Of a stretch of 64,000 nt of DNA, positions 23,729 to 32,332 are shown piece by piece. The stretch is from Brevibacterium sediminis. Lineage in GTDB: Bacteria; Actinomycetota; Actinomycetes; Actinomycetales; Brevibacteriaceae. Position numbers and translations under genes: made by a program. The notes below the pieces were generated by a model. It made no database searches. It was not told the origin of the DNA and worked only from the letters and a program-made list of their open reading frames with translations. How positions within the stretch are numbered: position 1 is the first letter of the stretch; each line of letters begins with the position of its first letter. Location of the stretch: NCBI RefSeq assembly GCF_013623905.1, contig NZ_JABKDD010000006.1, positions 124,001 through 188,000 on the forward strand, in the 5' to 3' direction.

Positions 23729-24211
23729 CTACATCCGCAGCCAGGTATCGGCGGTCTTCTTGACCATGGCACCGGCATCAGCGGCAGCATCCCCCCAGGC
23801 GACGAGGTTGCCATCGGGGTCAGTGGTGGAGTCGGAAAGGACGACGACGTCGAAGTTGCACACAAGCCCCGCCATCGCCGAGGCGTAGACGGCTCCGGGG
23901 GTGCCCGCCGAGGACGCGTCCACGCCGGCGATGATGATCCGGTCGACGGAGAGGTCATGCAGACCTGCGGCCAGATCGTCGACGCCCTCGAACACATCCG
24001 GACTCTCGGATCGGAGCACGAGATCCTCCTCATCGGGGACGAAGATGCTCAGCTCCTCATCGGGAGTGTCAGCGAGGTCGGCCTTCGTCGACGCGAAGAT
24101 GAGCACACCGCCCACAGCGCGGGTACGGGTGACGATATCGCCGAGGGTCTCCATGGCGTCATCGCTGGGGTAGCTGGCGTCGTCGGTGTCAATGAGGAGC
24201 AGGGCATCCAT
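23729..24211 (-). CDS. Isochorismatase-fold protein lacking the catalytic cysteine
   Basis: A 160-residue protein with the cysteine-hydrolase (isochorismatase-like) fold: MDALLLIDTDDASY gives the first strand and its Asp (about residue 8), RAVGGVLIFAST the next strand, and DRIIIAGVDASSAGTPGAVYASAM the strand-turn-helix where the active Cys normally sits. No Cys is there, and the usual Lys position reads LRS (Arg). The only Cys (about residue 118) lies on another strand. It is therefore probably not a hydrolase, and may bind a ligand or partner. It lies alone between the membrane protein and the divergent HNH gene. Confidence 0.6.
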   Translation of the reverse strand: MDALLLIDTDDASYPSDDAMETLGDIVTRTRAVGGVLIFASTKADLADTPDEELSIFVPDEEDLVLRSESPDVFEGVDDLAAGLHDLSVDRIIIAGVDASSAGTPGAVYASAMAGLVCNFDVVVLSDSTTDPDGNLVAWGDAAADAGAMVKKTADTWLRM

Positions 24212-24328
24212 ACTCCAATCGTCCCACGACCGACTGACACATTCGAAGCCGGTTCACCTCGGCCACAGCCGACACCACCCCTGACCTGCATGCACACAAG
24301 CAATCTTGTGAGCATCCTCGAACTGTGA

Positions 24329-24361
24329 CGAACACTGAATTTGTGTTCGAAACTTTTTCGA
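24329..24361. promoter_or_regulatory. Overlapping inverted repeats before the DUF222/HNH gene
   Basis: CGAACAC (24329-24335) with GTGTTCG (24343-24349), and TCGAAA (24347-24352) with TTTCGA (24356-24361), share the central TCG. Both lie in A+T-rich DNA about 80-110 bp before the ATG at 24440. A further CCAACA/TGTTGG repeat lies at 24403-24421. They look like an operator region; the regulator is unknown. Confidence 0.4.
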
Positions 24362-24439
24362 TCATCTATTGCTTTTCACGCATTATGAGCGTACACTGGA
24401 TTCCAACAACAACGATGTTGGTGAACGGAATTCATCCCC

Positions 24440-26125
24440 ATGACCCTCACTCCCGAACGCAGCTCCGATCATTCCGATCGGAACGCCGACAACTCCTCGC
24501 AGACCAGCGGACACCCGCTGCTGGCCGACGAGGAGTGGGCAGATCTCAGCCGCTTTGCGCCCGAGGTCACCTCTTCGATCACTCAGCTGATGAGCCTCAA
24601 AGATGAGCTGCGCTCGTTCGATCGCCCCATGGGACCGGATCAGGCCATCATGCTCGCCGATGGGGTCGAGGCGATCACACGCATCAACGATGCATTGTCG
24701 ACGCTCGCGCTCTCCGTCTGCGAACGTGTCGGAACACCCAGCGACTTCGGCGCCAAGTCGACGAAGTCGCTCATCGAGAACCGATTCAACCTCACCGGCG
24801 CGGAGGCGAATCGCCGCACCGATATGGCCAAGAACCTCGGCGGACGCGTCGACATGGCCGGACAGGCTCTGCCGCCTCTCTACCCTGTCGTCGCAGATGC
24901 GCTCCATGCCGGCACGATCTCCGCCGCCCAGGCGTCTGTCATCGAAGACTGCATGCGCAAACTGCCCACGTGGGTCAGTCAGACGGTCCGTACCGACGTC
25001 GAGACGCGCTTGGTCGACAACGCACCCAAGGTCCGTCTCAAGGACCTGCGCGAGATCTTCGGCAAGCTCATGGGCTATATCGACCCGGACGGCGCAGAGC
25101 CGAATGACTCGGCCGACCGCTCTGCGTACAACATGTCCATGCGCGCCAAGGCCAACGGCGACTGGGAGCTGCGTGGACTGCTCGACCCCGTCACCGGCGG
25201 CACTCTCAACGGACTGCTGACCTCACGAATCCAGTCTGCGGGAGAAGCCGACAAGGCCGGTGCTGACAAGACCGGTGCCGACTCGGCGACCGGCGCCTCC
25301 GGGATCGCGGCCGCGGGCAATCCCGCCACCGTAACCGCTGCTTCTGAGGAGACGAGCTCGCCGCTGCCAGACAAAGAGCTGCTTGAGATCGTCGACGCGG
25401 TGCTCTCCGGTGACCGATATGACGCGAAGCGAGTTCCGGAACCCGATCTCAACGCAGCTCGCACGAGCGGAAATTCGGCTGCCGTCCCCGGCGTCGGCGT
25501 TCGTGAGGACGGCGGATTCGTCGACGTCAGCGCCGAACAGCCCTCGGCGCGCGAATGGATCTACGAACGATTCGCCGGCCTCGTCACGACGATCGACAAG
25601 CAGCGGACGGCTGCAGGAGCGCCTTATGCTCTCGTCATCAACGCCACCGCCGAAGATCTGGCCAAAGGAACAAGACACGGAACCACGGGCGCCGACAATC
25701 CCATTCCCATCAAGGAACTGATGAGAAACGGCCTCAACGGCTCGCTGTTCTTCCACCTCATGAGCGACAGGGCCAAGACGATGCAGGTGGCCACAGAACA
25801 GCGCTTCGCCAATCGCAAACAGTTGGCAGTGATCACCGCCCGTGACCGAGGTTGCACCTTCCCCGGCTGTGACGCCCCTCCCGGTTGGTGCGATGCCAAC
25901 CATGTGTTTCCATGGTCGCTCGGCGGAAAGACGGAGATCAACAATCTCGCGCTGCTCTGCAGCTATCACCACCACCTGCTCGACCGCACCGCCTGGGACA
26001 CGGTGATGCTCTTCGACGGGCGACCCGCCTACATTCCGCCCGCCGCAAAGGACCCGGCTCGTAAGCCGATCCTCCACGCCCGCTTCATCGCGGACGACAT
26101 CGTCGACTCCCTGTTCGACAAATAG
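24440..26125 (+). CDS. DUF222 / 13E12-type protein with HNH endonuclease domain
   Basis: A 561-residue protein of the actinobacterial DUF222-HNH family. DUF222 occupies about residues 40-340 (SVCERVGTPSDFGAKSTKSL and the DPVTGGTLNGLL segment), interrupted by an Ala/Gly/Asp-rich insert (about 268-305). The HNH nuclease domain lies at about 455-520, with zinc-type Cys in RGCTFPGCD and the core CDANHVFPWSLGGKTEINN and LCSYHHHLLD. Members are abundant in Mycobacterium and Micrococcales, often in several copies; their role is not settled. Start ATG at 24440 after ACGGAA. It is followed by a tandem decamer array. Confidence 0.87.
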   Translation: MTLTPERSSDHSDRNADNSSQTSGHPLLADEEWADLSRFAPEVTSSITQLMSLKDELRSFDRPMGPDQAIMLADGVEAITRINDALSTLALSVCERVGTPSDFGAKSTKSLIENRFNLTGAEANRRTDMAKNLGGRVDMAGQALPPLYPVVADALHAGTISAAQASVIEDCMRKLPTWVSQTVRTDVETRLVDNAPKVRLKDLREIFGKLMGYIDPDGAEPNDSADRSAYNMSMRAKANGDWELRGLLDPVTGGTLNGLLTSRIQSAGEADKAGADKTGADSATGASGIAAAGNPATVTAASEETSSPLPDKELLEIVDAVLSGDRYDAKRVPEPDLNAARTSGNSAAVPGVGVREDGGFVDVSAEQPSAREWIYERFAGLVTTIDKQRTAAGAPYALVINATAEDLAKGTRHGTTGADNPIPIKELMRNGLNGSLFFHLMSDRAKTMQVATEQRFANRKQLAVITARDRGCTFPGCDAPPGWCDANHVFPWSLGGKTEINNLALLCSYHHHLLDRTAWDTVMLFDGRPAYIPPAAKDPARKPILHARFIADDIVDSLFDK

Positions 26126-26165
26126 CCGCCCCAACTTTCAGGGGACAGCTGTGCCCACTTTCCAA

Positions 26166-26245
26166 GTTCAGCCGTGTTCAACTCGGTTCAGTCCGGTTCA
26201 ACTCGGTTCGGCTCGATTCAGCCCGGTTCATGCGGGTTCAGTCCC
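26166..26245. repeat. Eight tandem 10-bp repeats (GTTCANNCCG type)
   Basis: Eight uninterrupted 10-bp units start with GTTC or ATTC: GTTCAGCCGT, GTTCAACTCG, GTTCAGTCCG, GTTCAACTCG, GTTCGGCTCG, ATTCAGCCCG, GTTCATGCGG, GTTCAGTCCC. The period equals about one helical turn. The last unit overlaps the nagA stop codon. The array is non-coding on the plus strand. Confidence 0.85.
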
Positions 26246-27470
26246 CCAATGAAGAGGCTCGGATGCTCATGTCCTCATCGAGGAGCAGGAGGTCAGCCGG
26301 CATTCCGGGAGCCAACAGGCTTCCGGCACCGGCGGCACTGCCCGCCGCCTGCAGAGAATCACCCGGCTCCGGCACTCCGCCCACCGCACGCAATGGAACG
26401 AATCCTGCGGACTGCACAGCGTCGAACGGGCTGAGTCCCACCTCGGCGACGGCCCGCTTCACAGCCTCGTCCATCGTCAACGTGGACCCCGCGATGGCGC
26501 CCTGAGTGCCATCCGCGGTAACCAGACGAGCCACCGAATCCTTGACCTCGACCGGGAGCGAACCAAGGTGATAGCTCCCATCGTGCAGGCCGGTCGCGGC
26601 CATGGCGTCAGTGACGAGAGCGATGCGCCCGGGCACGAGTTCGTGGAGCATACGCGCGACCGGGGCGACGACATGGACGCCGTCATTGATGAGTTCGACG
26701 GTGACATGCTCGGCCTCGGCCGCGGCGAGGACCGGCCCCGGAGCACGGTGATGGATTCCGGGCATCGCATTGAACGCGTGGGTGAGGATGCTCGCCCCCG
26801 CCTCGAAGGCCTGCACGGCCAGCGCATAATCGGCAGCCGTGTGACCGACGGCCACACGCACCCCTGCCGCAGAGAACCGACCGATCGCATCGAGAGCACC
26901 GGGAAGTTCGGGCGCGATGGTGATCTGGCTCAGAGTTCCATCGGCCGCCTCGAGGATTGCTTCGATCGCCTCCGGAGTCGGCGATGTGAGCACTTCGGGC
27001 GCATGCGCACCTTTGAAATCCGGGGACAGGAACGGGCCTTCGGCGTGCAGGCCCATGACCATGGCCCGCTCACGGACGAGTCCGGCGCCCGCGCGCAAGG
27101 ACTCACACAGCCCCTCGATCGTGTCGGAGACGTAGGACAGAGCGAGCCTGCCGGTGCCGTGGGCCCAATGCACGTCGAGGATCGCATCGATCCCCTCGCT
27201 CCTGTCCTCGGCGCTCGCACCGCCCGCACCGTGACAGTGGATATCGACGAACGCGGGAGCCACGTATCCGCCGGCGGCGTCGATGACCTCACCTCTCGCC
27301 GAGGCGGCCCCGTCCTTCCAGCCGTCCCCGCGGCCCCGTGCCGTGACCGTTCCCTCGGCGACCGCGATCCACGTGTCCGCGGTCCCCTCGGTGAACGTCA
27401 CCCGATCGCCGTCGAGGATGCACGCATTGTGGATGACCGCCTCGGCGGGGATCTGTTCGGTCTGTGTCAT
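26238..27470 (-). CDS. nagA: N-acetylglucosamine-6-phosphate deacetylase
   Basis: Removes acetate from GlcNAc-6-phosphate, feeding amino sugar catabolism and wall recycling. The 410 residues form an amidohydrolase barrel: DIHCHGAGG (metal), LHAEGPFLSP, VGHTAADY, LTHAFNAMPGIHHR and the catalytic Asp in ALVTDAMAATG are all present. The ATG at 27470 follows AAGGACCCCG; an upstream start at 27503 lacks a site. No nagB or PTS gene is adjacent. The 3' end runs into the decamer array, whose last unit overlaps the stop. Confidence 0.92.
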   Translation of the reverse strand: MTQTEQIPAEAVIHNACILDGDRVTFTEGTADTWIAVAEGTVTARGRGDGWKDGAASARGEVIDAAGGYVAPAFVDIHCHGAGGASAEDRSEGIDAILDVHWAHGTGRLALSYVSDTIEGLCESLRAGAGLVRERAMVMGLHAEGPFLSPDFKGAHAPEVLTSPTPEAIEAILEAADGTLSQITIAPELPGALDAIGRFSAAGVRVAVGHTAADYALAVQAFEAGASILTHAFNAMPGIHHRAPGPVLAAAEAEHVTVELINDGVHVVAPVARMLHELVPGRIALVTDAMAATGLHDGSYHLGSLPVEVKDSVARLVTADGTQGAIAGSTLTMDEAVKRAVAEVGLSPFDAVQSAGFVPLRAVGGVPEPGDSLQAAGSAAGAGSLLAPGMPADLLLLDEDMSIRASSLGD

Positions 27471-27633
27471 CGGGGTCCTTCCATCGCTCTGCGAACGCCT
27501 CATTCAGGGTACGGAATCAGTTGGTGAATTTCCCCACTGCGGAGTGCGGACGAGCGAGCTGCCGCCCCGGCGCGGGGCGCGGACGAACCGGTTGCCGCGC
27601 CCACCTCAGGAAACCGACGAACCGACTGCCGGC

Positions 27634-29649
27634 TCACCCCAGTGTGCGAACTCGGTTCGCGTCGATGCCGAGCACATGCGTATCGAGGAACGCGAGCACG
27701 GTGCGGTACCAGACCTCGGCGTTCCCGCGGCCGAGGATCCAATGCCCCTCGTCGGGGAAGTAGAGGAACCGATGCTGAGTGTCGCCATCGGCGTCGAGGG
27801 GAGTCTTCGCCCGAGTGAGCAGATCCAGCCACAGCTCCTGACCCTGACCGATCGGTACCCGGTAGTCCTTGTCGCCATGGATGACGAGCATCGGCACCTC
27901 GATGTCATCGGCGAACAGGTGCGGCGAATACTGAGTCGACTGTTCCCGCATCGCCTGATCCCACGACGAATTGTCCGTCGTCCGCCCCATCGACGTGGTG
28001 TTCCACAGAGAGGCGTGGGTGACGATGCACTTGAACGCACTGCCGGTATGCCCGGCCACCCAATTGGCCATGTATCCGCCGTAGGACCCGCCGGCCAGGA
28101 CGACACGTTCGAAATCGATGTCCGCCCTCTCCCCTGCGGCCTCGGTCAGCGCCATGATGTCGGTGAAAGGAGTGCCGCCGAGCTGCTGCTGACCGCGATC
28201 GATCATCGCCTGCCCGTAGCCGGTGGAGATCGCCGGGTCCGGCAGCAGCACCGCATAGCCGGCAGCCGCGAAGGGACCCGGATTCCACCGGTAAGTCCAC
28301 GCATTCCACGACCCCCACGGTCCGCCGTGGGCGAAGACGACGAGCGGATGCGGCCCCTCCCCTTCCGGAAGCACCAGCCACGCACGGATCGGCGTGCCGT
28401 CCTCGGCACGAACCTCGACCTCGGTGAGGGTGCCTTCCTCGTCGAGCACCGTCGCGGGGTTCGCGAGCTCGCTGATGACCCCGGTGCGGAGGTCGACGGA
28501 GATCGGCAGCGGCGCGACATCGATCGCCGGGGCGGTCGCCACGACCGTGTCCTCGCGCAGGGCCAGCCCCGAGAACGAATACTTCTGATCGGCGCCCCCG
28601 ACGAGCCGCCGAGGCTGAGCATCATTGATGTCACCGATGAAGATGCTGCCGCGACCGTGATCATCCGCGGTGGCCACGATGGTCGAATCGTCTGCCCAGA
28701 TCGGGGAGAACCAGAAATCACCATCCGGCCACACAGGATTCAGTTCCGCGGTCTCGAGATCGAGGACCATGAGTTCGGCCGCGAGATTGGTCTGCGGAGT
28801 CCAGTTCTGTACGCGAGTGACCAGTGCTTTCGTCCCGTCCGGGCTGATCGCCTCGATGTCGAAGCTGTGATCGGCAGCCGGTTTCGTCAGACGATGCAGT
28901 TCGGGTTCCCCGTCGAGGTCCACGCGCCAGATCTCACTGGCCTCGAGCTGTCCGGGGATCGGCTTCTCGAGCTGGACGAGGGCGAAGCGCGCCCCATCGT
29001 CGACGGCCCAATCGACAAGTCGCCCAGACGGCAGGGACAGGTACCGGAAGTCCAAGCCCGCCGGGGCACTCAGCTCGTCACTGACTTCGGGGAAGTCGGC
29101 GGCCGCCTCGTCGAGGGTGGCCACAGCCAGGGTCTGCCGTCCCGGCCCCAGATCATGATCCCAGCGACGGACGGGGAAACCGGTGTGGAGGATTCCGCTG
29201 ACCTTCGCGTCGCTGCGCTCGGAGCTGAATTCCTGATGCTCGTTCTCGTCGGCGGCCCACGTATGGACGGGGAACTCGACGATGATGGTCTCGCCCTTGA
29301 CCTCGATGCGGGAGAATCCGCCCTCATGATCGGCAAGCTTGCGAGCCTCACCGTTGTCCGGCAGAGCCCACAGGCTCGGAGACTCGGCATCCTTGCCGTC
29401 CTCGCCCTTGCGTTTTGAGGCGAAGACGATCGTGCCGTTCTCGCTCAGCGCGGCCGGTCCCACAGACTGGTCACCGCGAGTGATGCGTCGGGGCGTCTCC
29501 CCGCTGATATCGGCGAGGTGGCTGAGGGAGGAATTCCCCTCGGAATTGAGAAACGAGTACTGGGCGATGACGCGGCCGCTCTGATTCGTCAAGAGGCCTT
29601 GCAGGCGGCGGGCGTCGAGGAGTCGGGTCACTGCGTCGTGGGTCGTCAT
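27634..29649 (-). CDS. S9 family prolyl oligopeptidase-like serine peptidase
   Basis: A cytoplasmic peptidase or acyl-peptide hydrolase, 671 residues. The N-terminal two thirds form a beta-propeller (repeated WSPDG-like segments: PIWADDSTIVATADD, ISPDGTKALVTR). The C-terminal hydrolase domain (about residues 420-665) has the nucleophile in GGSYGGYMANW, the acid in HGDKDYRVP and the base in DEGHWILG. No signal peptide is seen. The start ATG at 29649 gives MTTHDAVTRLLD. GC-rich repeat-like DNA follows the stop (27504-27633) and a 35-bp tandem array lies upstream. Confidence 0.88.
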   Translation of the reverse strand: MTTHDAVTRLLDARRLQGLLTNQSGRVIAQYSFLNSEGNSSLSHLADISGETPRRITRGDQSVGPAALSENGTIVFASKRKGEDGKDAESPSLWALPDNGEARKLADHEGGFSRIEVKGETIIVEFPVHTWAADENEHQEFSSERSDAKVSGILHTGFPVRRWDHDLGPGRQTLAVATLDEAAADFPEVSDELSAPAGLDFRYLSLPSGRLVDWAVDDGARFALVQLEKPIPGQLEASEIWRVDLDGEPELHRLTKPAADHSFDIEAISPDGTKALVTRVQNWTPQTNLAAELMVLDLETAELNPVWPDGDFWFSPIWADDSTIVATADDHGRGSIFIGDINDAQPRRLVGGADQKYSFSGLALREDTVVATAPAIDVAPLPISVDLRTGVISELANPATVLDEEGTLTEVEVRAEDGTPIRAWLVLPEGEGPHPLVVFAHGGPWGSWNAWTYRWNPGPFAAAGYAVLLPDPAISTGYGQAMIDRGQQQLGGTPFTDIMALTEAAGERADIDFERVVLAGGSYGGYMANWVAGHTGSAFKCIVTHASLWNTTSMGRTTDNSSWDQAMREQSTQYSPHLFADDIEVPMLVIHGDKDYRVPIGQGQELWLDLLTRAKTPLDADGDTQHRFLYFPDEGHWILGRGNAEVWYRTVLAFLDTHVLGIDANRVRTLG

Positions 29650-29703
29650 CTTCCCATCCTAGATCCCCGCGCAGATTCCGGGGTGAAATCCAGAGAAACC
29701 CCA

Positions 29704-29844
29704 GATCGCCGAGGCGGCTGAACGGATCCCAAGGGCGTATCCGCCGAGGCTGCCGGACCGATCCTCAGGGCGTGATCCCCGAGGCGGCCGGACGGATCTC
29801 AGGGCGTGATCGCCGAAGCTGACGACCGGGATCGCGGGCGCGTG
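29704..29844. repeat. Four imperfect tandem repeats of about 35 bp
   Basis: Units at 29704-29738, 29739-29774, 29775-29808 and 29809-29844 each run GATC(G)CCGAGGCGGC, then a variable GGACGGATC part, then AGGGCGT. The array fills the gap between the S9 peptidase start and the end of the lipoprotein gene. Confidence 0.75.
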
Positions 29845-29897
29845 ACCTTCGCATCGCGAGTGCCCGACCGCCGCGTCGTTCGAAACCTCCTAAGTCG

Positions 29898-30707
29898 TCA
29901 GTGGAAGCTCGGTGACGGGACTTTCTCACCATCGATCGTCACCGTCGGAAGCATCTTCTTGAAGTCCTCCGCCACTTCGGTGTTCGTCTTCGGTGTGCGC
30001 ATCTCGATGGACAGATTCACCAGGCGCCCGTTGATCTTATACCCCGTCTGCACCCCGAAGGCATAAGTCGGTTCGTTGTTGATAGCGAGGATCTCGGTCG
30101 GACCGAGTTCACCCTGATAGCTCCAGAACTCGCCCGCGGCCAGAGACCCTGTCTGCTCGGCCAACACCTGTGAGTCCTGTTCGGAGAAGTTGTACCGCCT
30201 CTTCTGATCAACGACTTCCTGAGCACTGTCACCGTATTCGTCAGTGCAGTTGACGAGGATGGTATCGCCGCGAGTGGTGTCTTCGCCATGGTTGAATACA
30301 TGGAACTGCTCGGTGCTCCCGGTGCTGTCTCTCCAGTCATCACCGATTGCGAAGGTGAGTTCGACCGGGCAGCTGCTGCCGAACGTCACTGAAGTCTTCG
30401 TCATCCCCTCGGGGATGCCGGCTTCGGTGGGCTTGCCCGTAGGCTCGGGACCGGCGGTCTCCTCCACGCCGATCCGCACCGGCCCTGCGGACTTGTCTTC
30501 CGTGCGGATCTGGAGGACCGAGCATCCGCTGAGGAGGACGGTCAGTGCGAGTGTGCCGGCGGCCGCGGCTCGTCGCGCCGAGGCGGGTCTGCCCGCGTCG
30601 GGACTCCCCGCGGCACGACTCCCCAAAACGGGTCTCTTCGCTGCGAAGATCCCCACGGATGAGGTATCCGATGCCTTGCGCCCAGTCACTGGTGTCGCTG
30701 GTGTCAC
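29898..30707 (-). CDS. Lipoprotein encoded at the end of the Mrp operon
   Basis: A 269-residue protein with no recognised domain. After about 45 Ala/Arg/Pro-rich residues comes a hydrophobic segment and a lipobox (TVLLSGCS, Cys near residue 62). The exported part has two Cys (SSCPVEL and LVNCTDEYGD), possibly a disulfide, and looks like a compact mixed alpha/beta domain. Its GTG start overlaps the histidine kinase stop (GTGA), so it is translated after the kinase. An extracytoplasmic ligand sensor or accessory subunit for that kinase is a reasonable guess. An internal start closer to the signal peptide is possible. Confidence 0.75.
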   Translation of the reverse strand: MTPATPVTGRKASDTSSVGIFAAKRPVLGSRAAGSPDAGRPASARRAAAAGTLALTVLLSGCSVLQIRTEDKSAGPVRIGVEETAGPEPTGKPTEAGIPEGMTKTSVTFGSSCPVELTFAIGDDWRDSTGSTEQFHVFNHGEDTTRGDTILVNCTDEYGDSAQEVVDQKRRYNFSEQDSQVLAEQTGSLAAGEFWSYQGELGPTEILAINNEPTYAFGVQTGYKINGRLVNLSIEMRTPKTNTEVAEDFKKMLPTVTIDGEKVPSPSFH

Positions 30708-32332
30708 TGCTGGTCACCTCGGCGGCGACAGTCTGGGTACCCCGCTTCCGGGCCGTTCTGATTCGGCTGAGCCGGCCCGTACCCGTGCTGAGGCATTTGC
30801 GGACCTGATCCGGACTGGCTTCCGACAGGTGGTTGTCCGGTGGACTGGGGGCCGCCGGCGGGCTGACTGCCTGCAGGCGGCTGACCGTTGTACGGAGCAC
30901 CGGGCCGGCTGCCGACGGGCTGCTGGCCGAAGTTCTGGGGTCCCGAATTGGGCTGACTTCCCGCGTAGGGCTGGCCGAAGTTCTGCGGACCGGAATTGGG
31001 CTGACTGCCCACAGGTGGCTGCCCGAAGCTCTGCTGACCCGAGTGCGGCTGACTTCCGACCGAAGGCTGTCCGGGCTGTTGCGGGCCGGATCTCTGAGGA
31101 CCCGAGTTCGGCTGGCTGCCGGCAGGCGGCTGCCCATAGCCCGGGTTCTGTCCGCCGGCGTTCGAGGCCTGACGCGGCGGTTTGAACTGCGAATGCTGAC
31201 CGGAATCCGGCGGGAACCCACCGGAGACGGATTCGCCCGTCCGACGATTGACCAGGTTCCCGTCGACCCTCTCGAGACGACGCTTCGACGTCCGCCGCGG
31301 AGTGCCGAGGATCCGTCCCTGCAGTTCGGCCTCATTGGGCTGACGCGGAGGCAGGAATCCGGGCGCCTGCCGCGAATCCGCCTGCTGCACCGGCTGCACC
31401 GCATGCGAACCGGCAGCGACCCGATCCATATGATCCGACATCTGCGGAACGGTCACGGGCGCGGCATCGGCAAGGACGGGGAGGACCATACGCACCGAGG
31501 TGCCCACACCCTCCTGGCTGAAGAGCTGCACGGATCCGCCGTGCCGAGTGACGATGGCGCGCACGAGCGAGAGTCCCATGCCCGAACCGGCGACCGCGCG
31601 TACACGTGAACCGCGAGAGAGCTCGTCCCAGACGTTCTCCTGTTCGGCCAGCGGGATGCCGCTGCCCGTATCCGCGACCTCGACGACGACCCAGCGGTGC
31701 CCGTCGATGATCTGCTCATTGGCACGCAGCTCGACGACTTCGGCCTGCGACGAGTATTTGAGGGCATTGCCCAGCAGGTTGAGGATCGCGGTGAGCAGCA
31801 GATCCTCTTCACCGGCGACATCGGGCAGCCGCCACGGAGCACGGGCGACAGTCGCCACGATCATCCGGTCCTCGGCTCCCGGCGCCGTCGATGCATCTTC
31901 GACGGCCTGATGGATGAGCGCATCGAGATCGACGCGGGCGTATTCGATGATGCGGGTCTCGACGTCGGCGAGCTTGCGCAGATCGGCCAGCAGTCGGGCG
32001 ACCCGGCGCGAGGACACGTCGACCTGCTTGGCGGCCGGCTCAACCTCGCTCAGCGTGCCGCCGTCGCGGACGACCTCCCGGATGCTCGCCGCCGAGGTGC
32101 GCAGCGCCGTCAGCGGATTCTTGAGCTCATGATCGAGTCGGATGAGCATCCGATTGCGCTTCGTCATCGAATCCTCGGCCGCGGCCGCCTCGATGGATTC
32201 CCGCAGCGCGGCCTCACGCCTCTGCAGATACCGCCAGCCGAACCAGGCACCGACGGCGAGACCGCCGAGCACGATGACGAGCAGCAGCAGGAACAGCCAG
32301 ACCTGGATCTCGAAGACAAGGAAGTTCGTCAT
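30704..32332 (-). CDS. Sensor histidine kinase with repetitive Pro/Gln/Gly/Ser tail
   Basis: A 542-residue membrane kinase. One hydrophobic helix (about residues 8-32) with no extracytoplasmic domain precedes HisKA with the phospho-acceptor in RLDHELKNPLTALR (His68) and a HATPase domain (about 175-285: NLLGNALKYS, VADTGSGIP, GSGMGLSLVR). Residues from about 300 are low-complexity; about 400-525 repeat a GQPPVGSQPNSGPQNF-like 16-residue unit, with matching 48-bp repeats in the DNA. The start overlaps the regulator stop by four bases (ATGA). The intracellular sensing mechanism is unknown; the lipoprotein gene downstream may contribute. Confidence 0.88.
   Translation of the reverse strand: MTNFLVFEIQVWLFLLLLVIVLGGLAVGAWFGWRYLQRREAALRESIEAAAAEDSMTKRNRMLIRLDHELKNPLTALRTSAASIREVVRDGGTLSEVEPAAKQVDVSSRRVARLLADLRKLADVETRIIEYARVDLDALIHQAVEDASTAPGAEDRMIVATVARAPWRLPDVAGEEDLLLTAILNLLGNALKYSSQAEVVELRANEQIIDGHRWVVVEVADTGSGIPLAEQENVWDELSRGSRVRAVAGSGMGLSLVRAIVTRHGGSVQLFSQEGVGTSVRMVLPVLADAAPVTVPQMSDHMDRVAAGSHAVQPVQQADSRQAPGFLPPRQPNEAELQGRILGTPRRTSKRRLERVDGNLVNRRTGESVSGGFPPDSGQHSQFKPPRQASNAGGQNPGYGQPPAGSQPNSGPQRSGPQQPGQPSVGSQPHSGQQSFGQPPVGSQPNSGPQNFGQPYAGSQPNSGPQNFGQQPVGSRPGAPYNGQPPAGSQPAGGPQSTGQPPVGSQSGSGPQMPQHGYGPAQPNQNGPEAGYPDCRRRGDQQ

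Noticed and set aside
24347..24361. TCGAAA-N3-TTTCGA, considered as a LexA box
   Set aside because: Spacing and arms differ from the actinobacterial TCGAAC-N4-GTTCGA form; kept only as a generic operator candidate.
23729..26245. Possibility that the DUF222/HNH region is a mobile island
   Set aside because: No integrase, transposase, tRNA target or flanking repeats; the family is chromosomal and multicopy in relatives.
27283..29418. 711-residue plus-strand reading frame
   Set aside because: Entirely antisense to nagA and the S9 peptidase, both of which have intact catalytic motifs.
26166..29844. Tandem arrays considered as a CRISPR locus
   Set aside because: Units are directly adjacent (10 bp or about 35 bp) with no spacers, and no cas gene is present.
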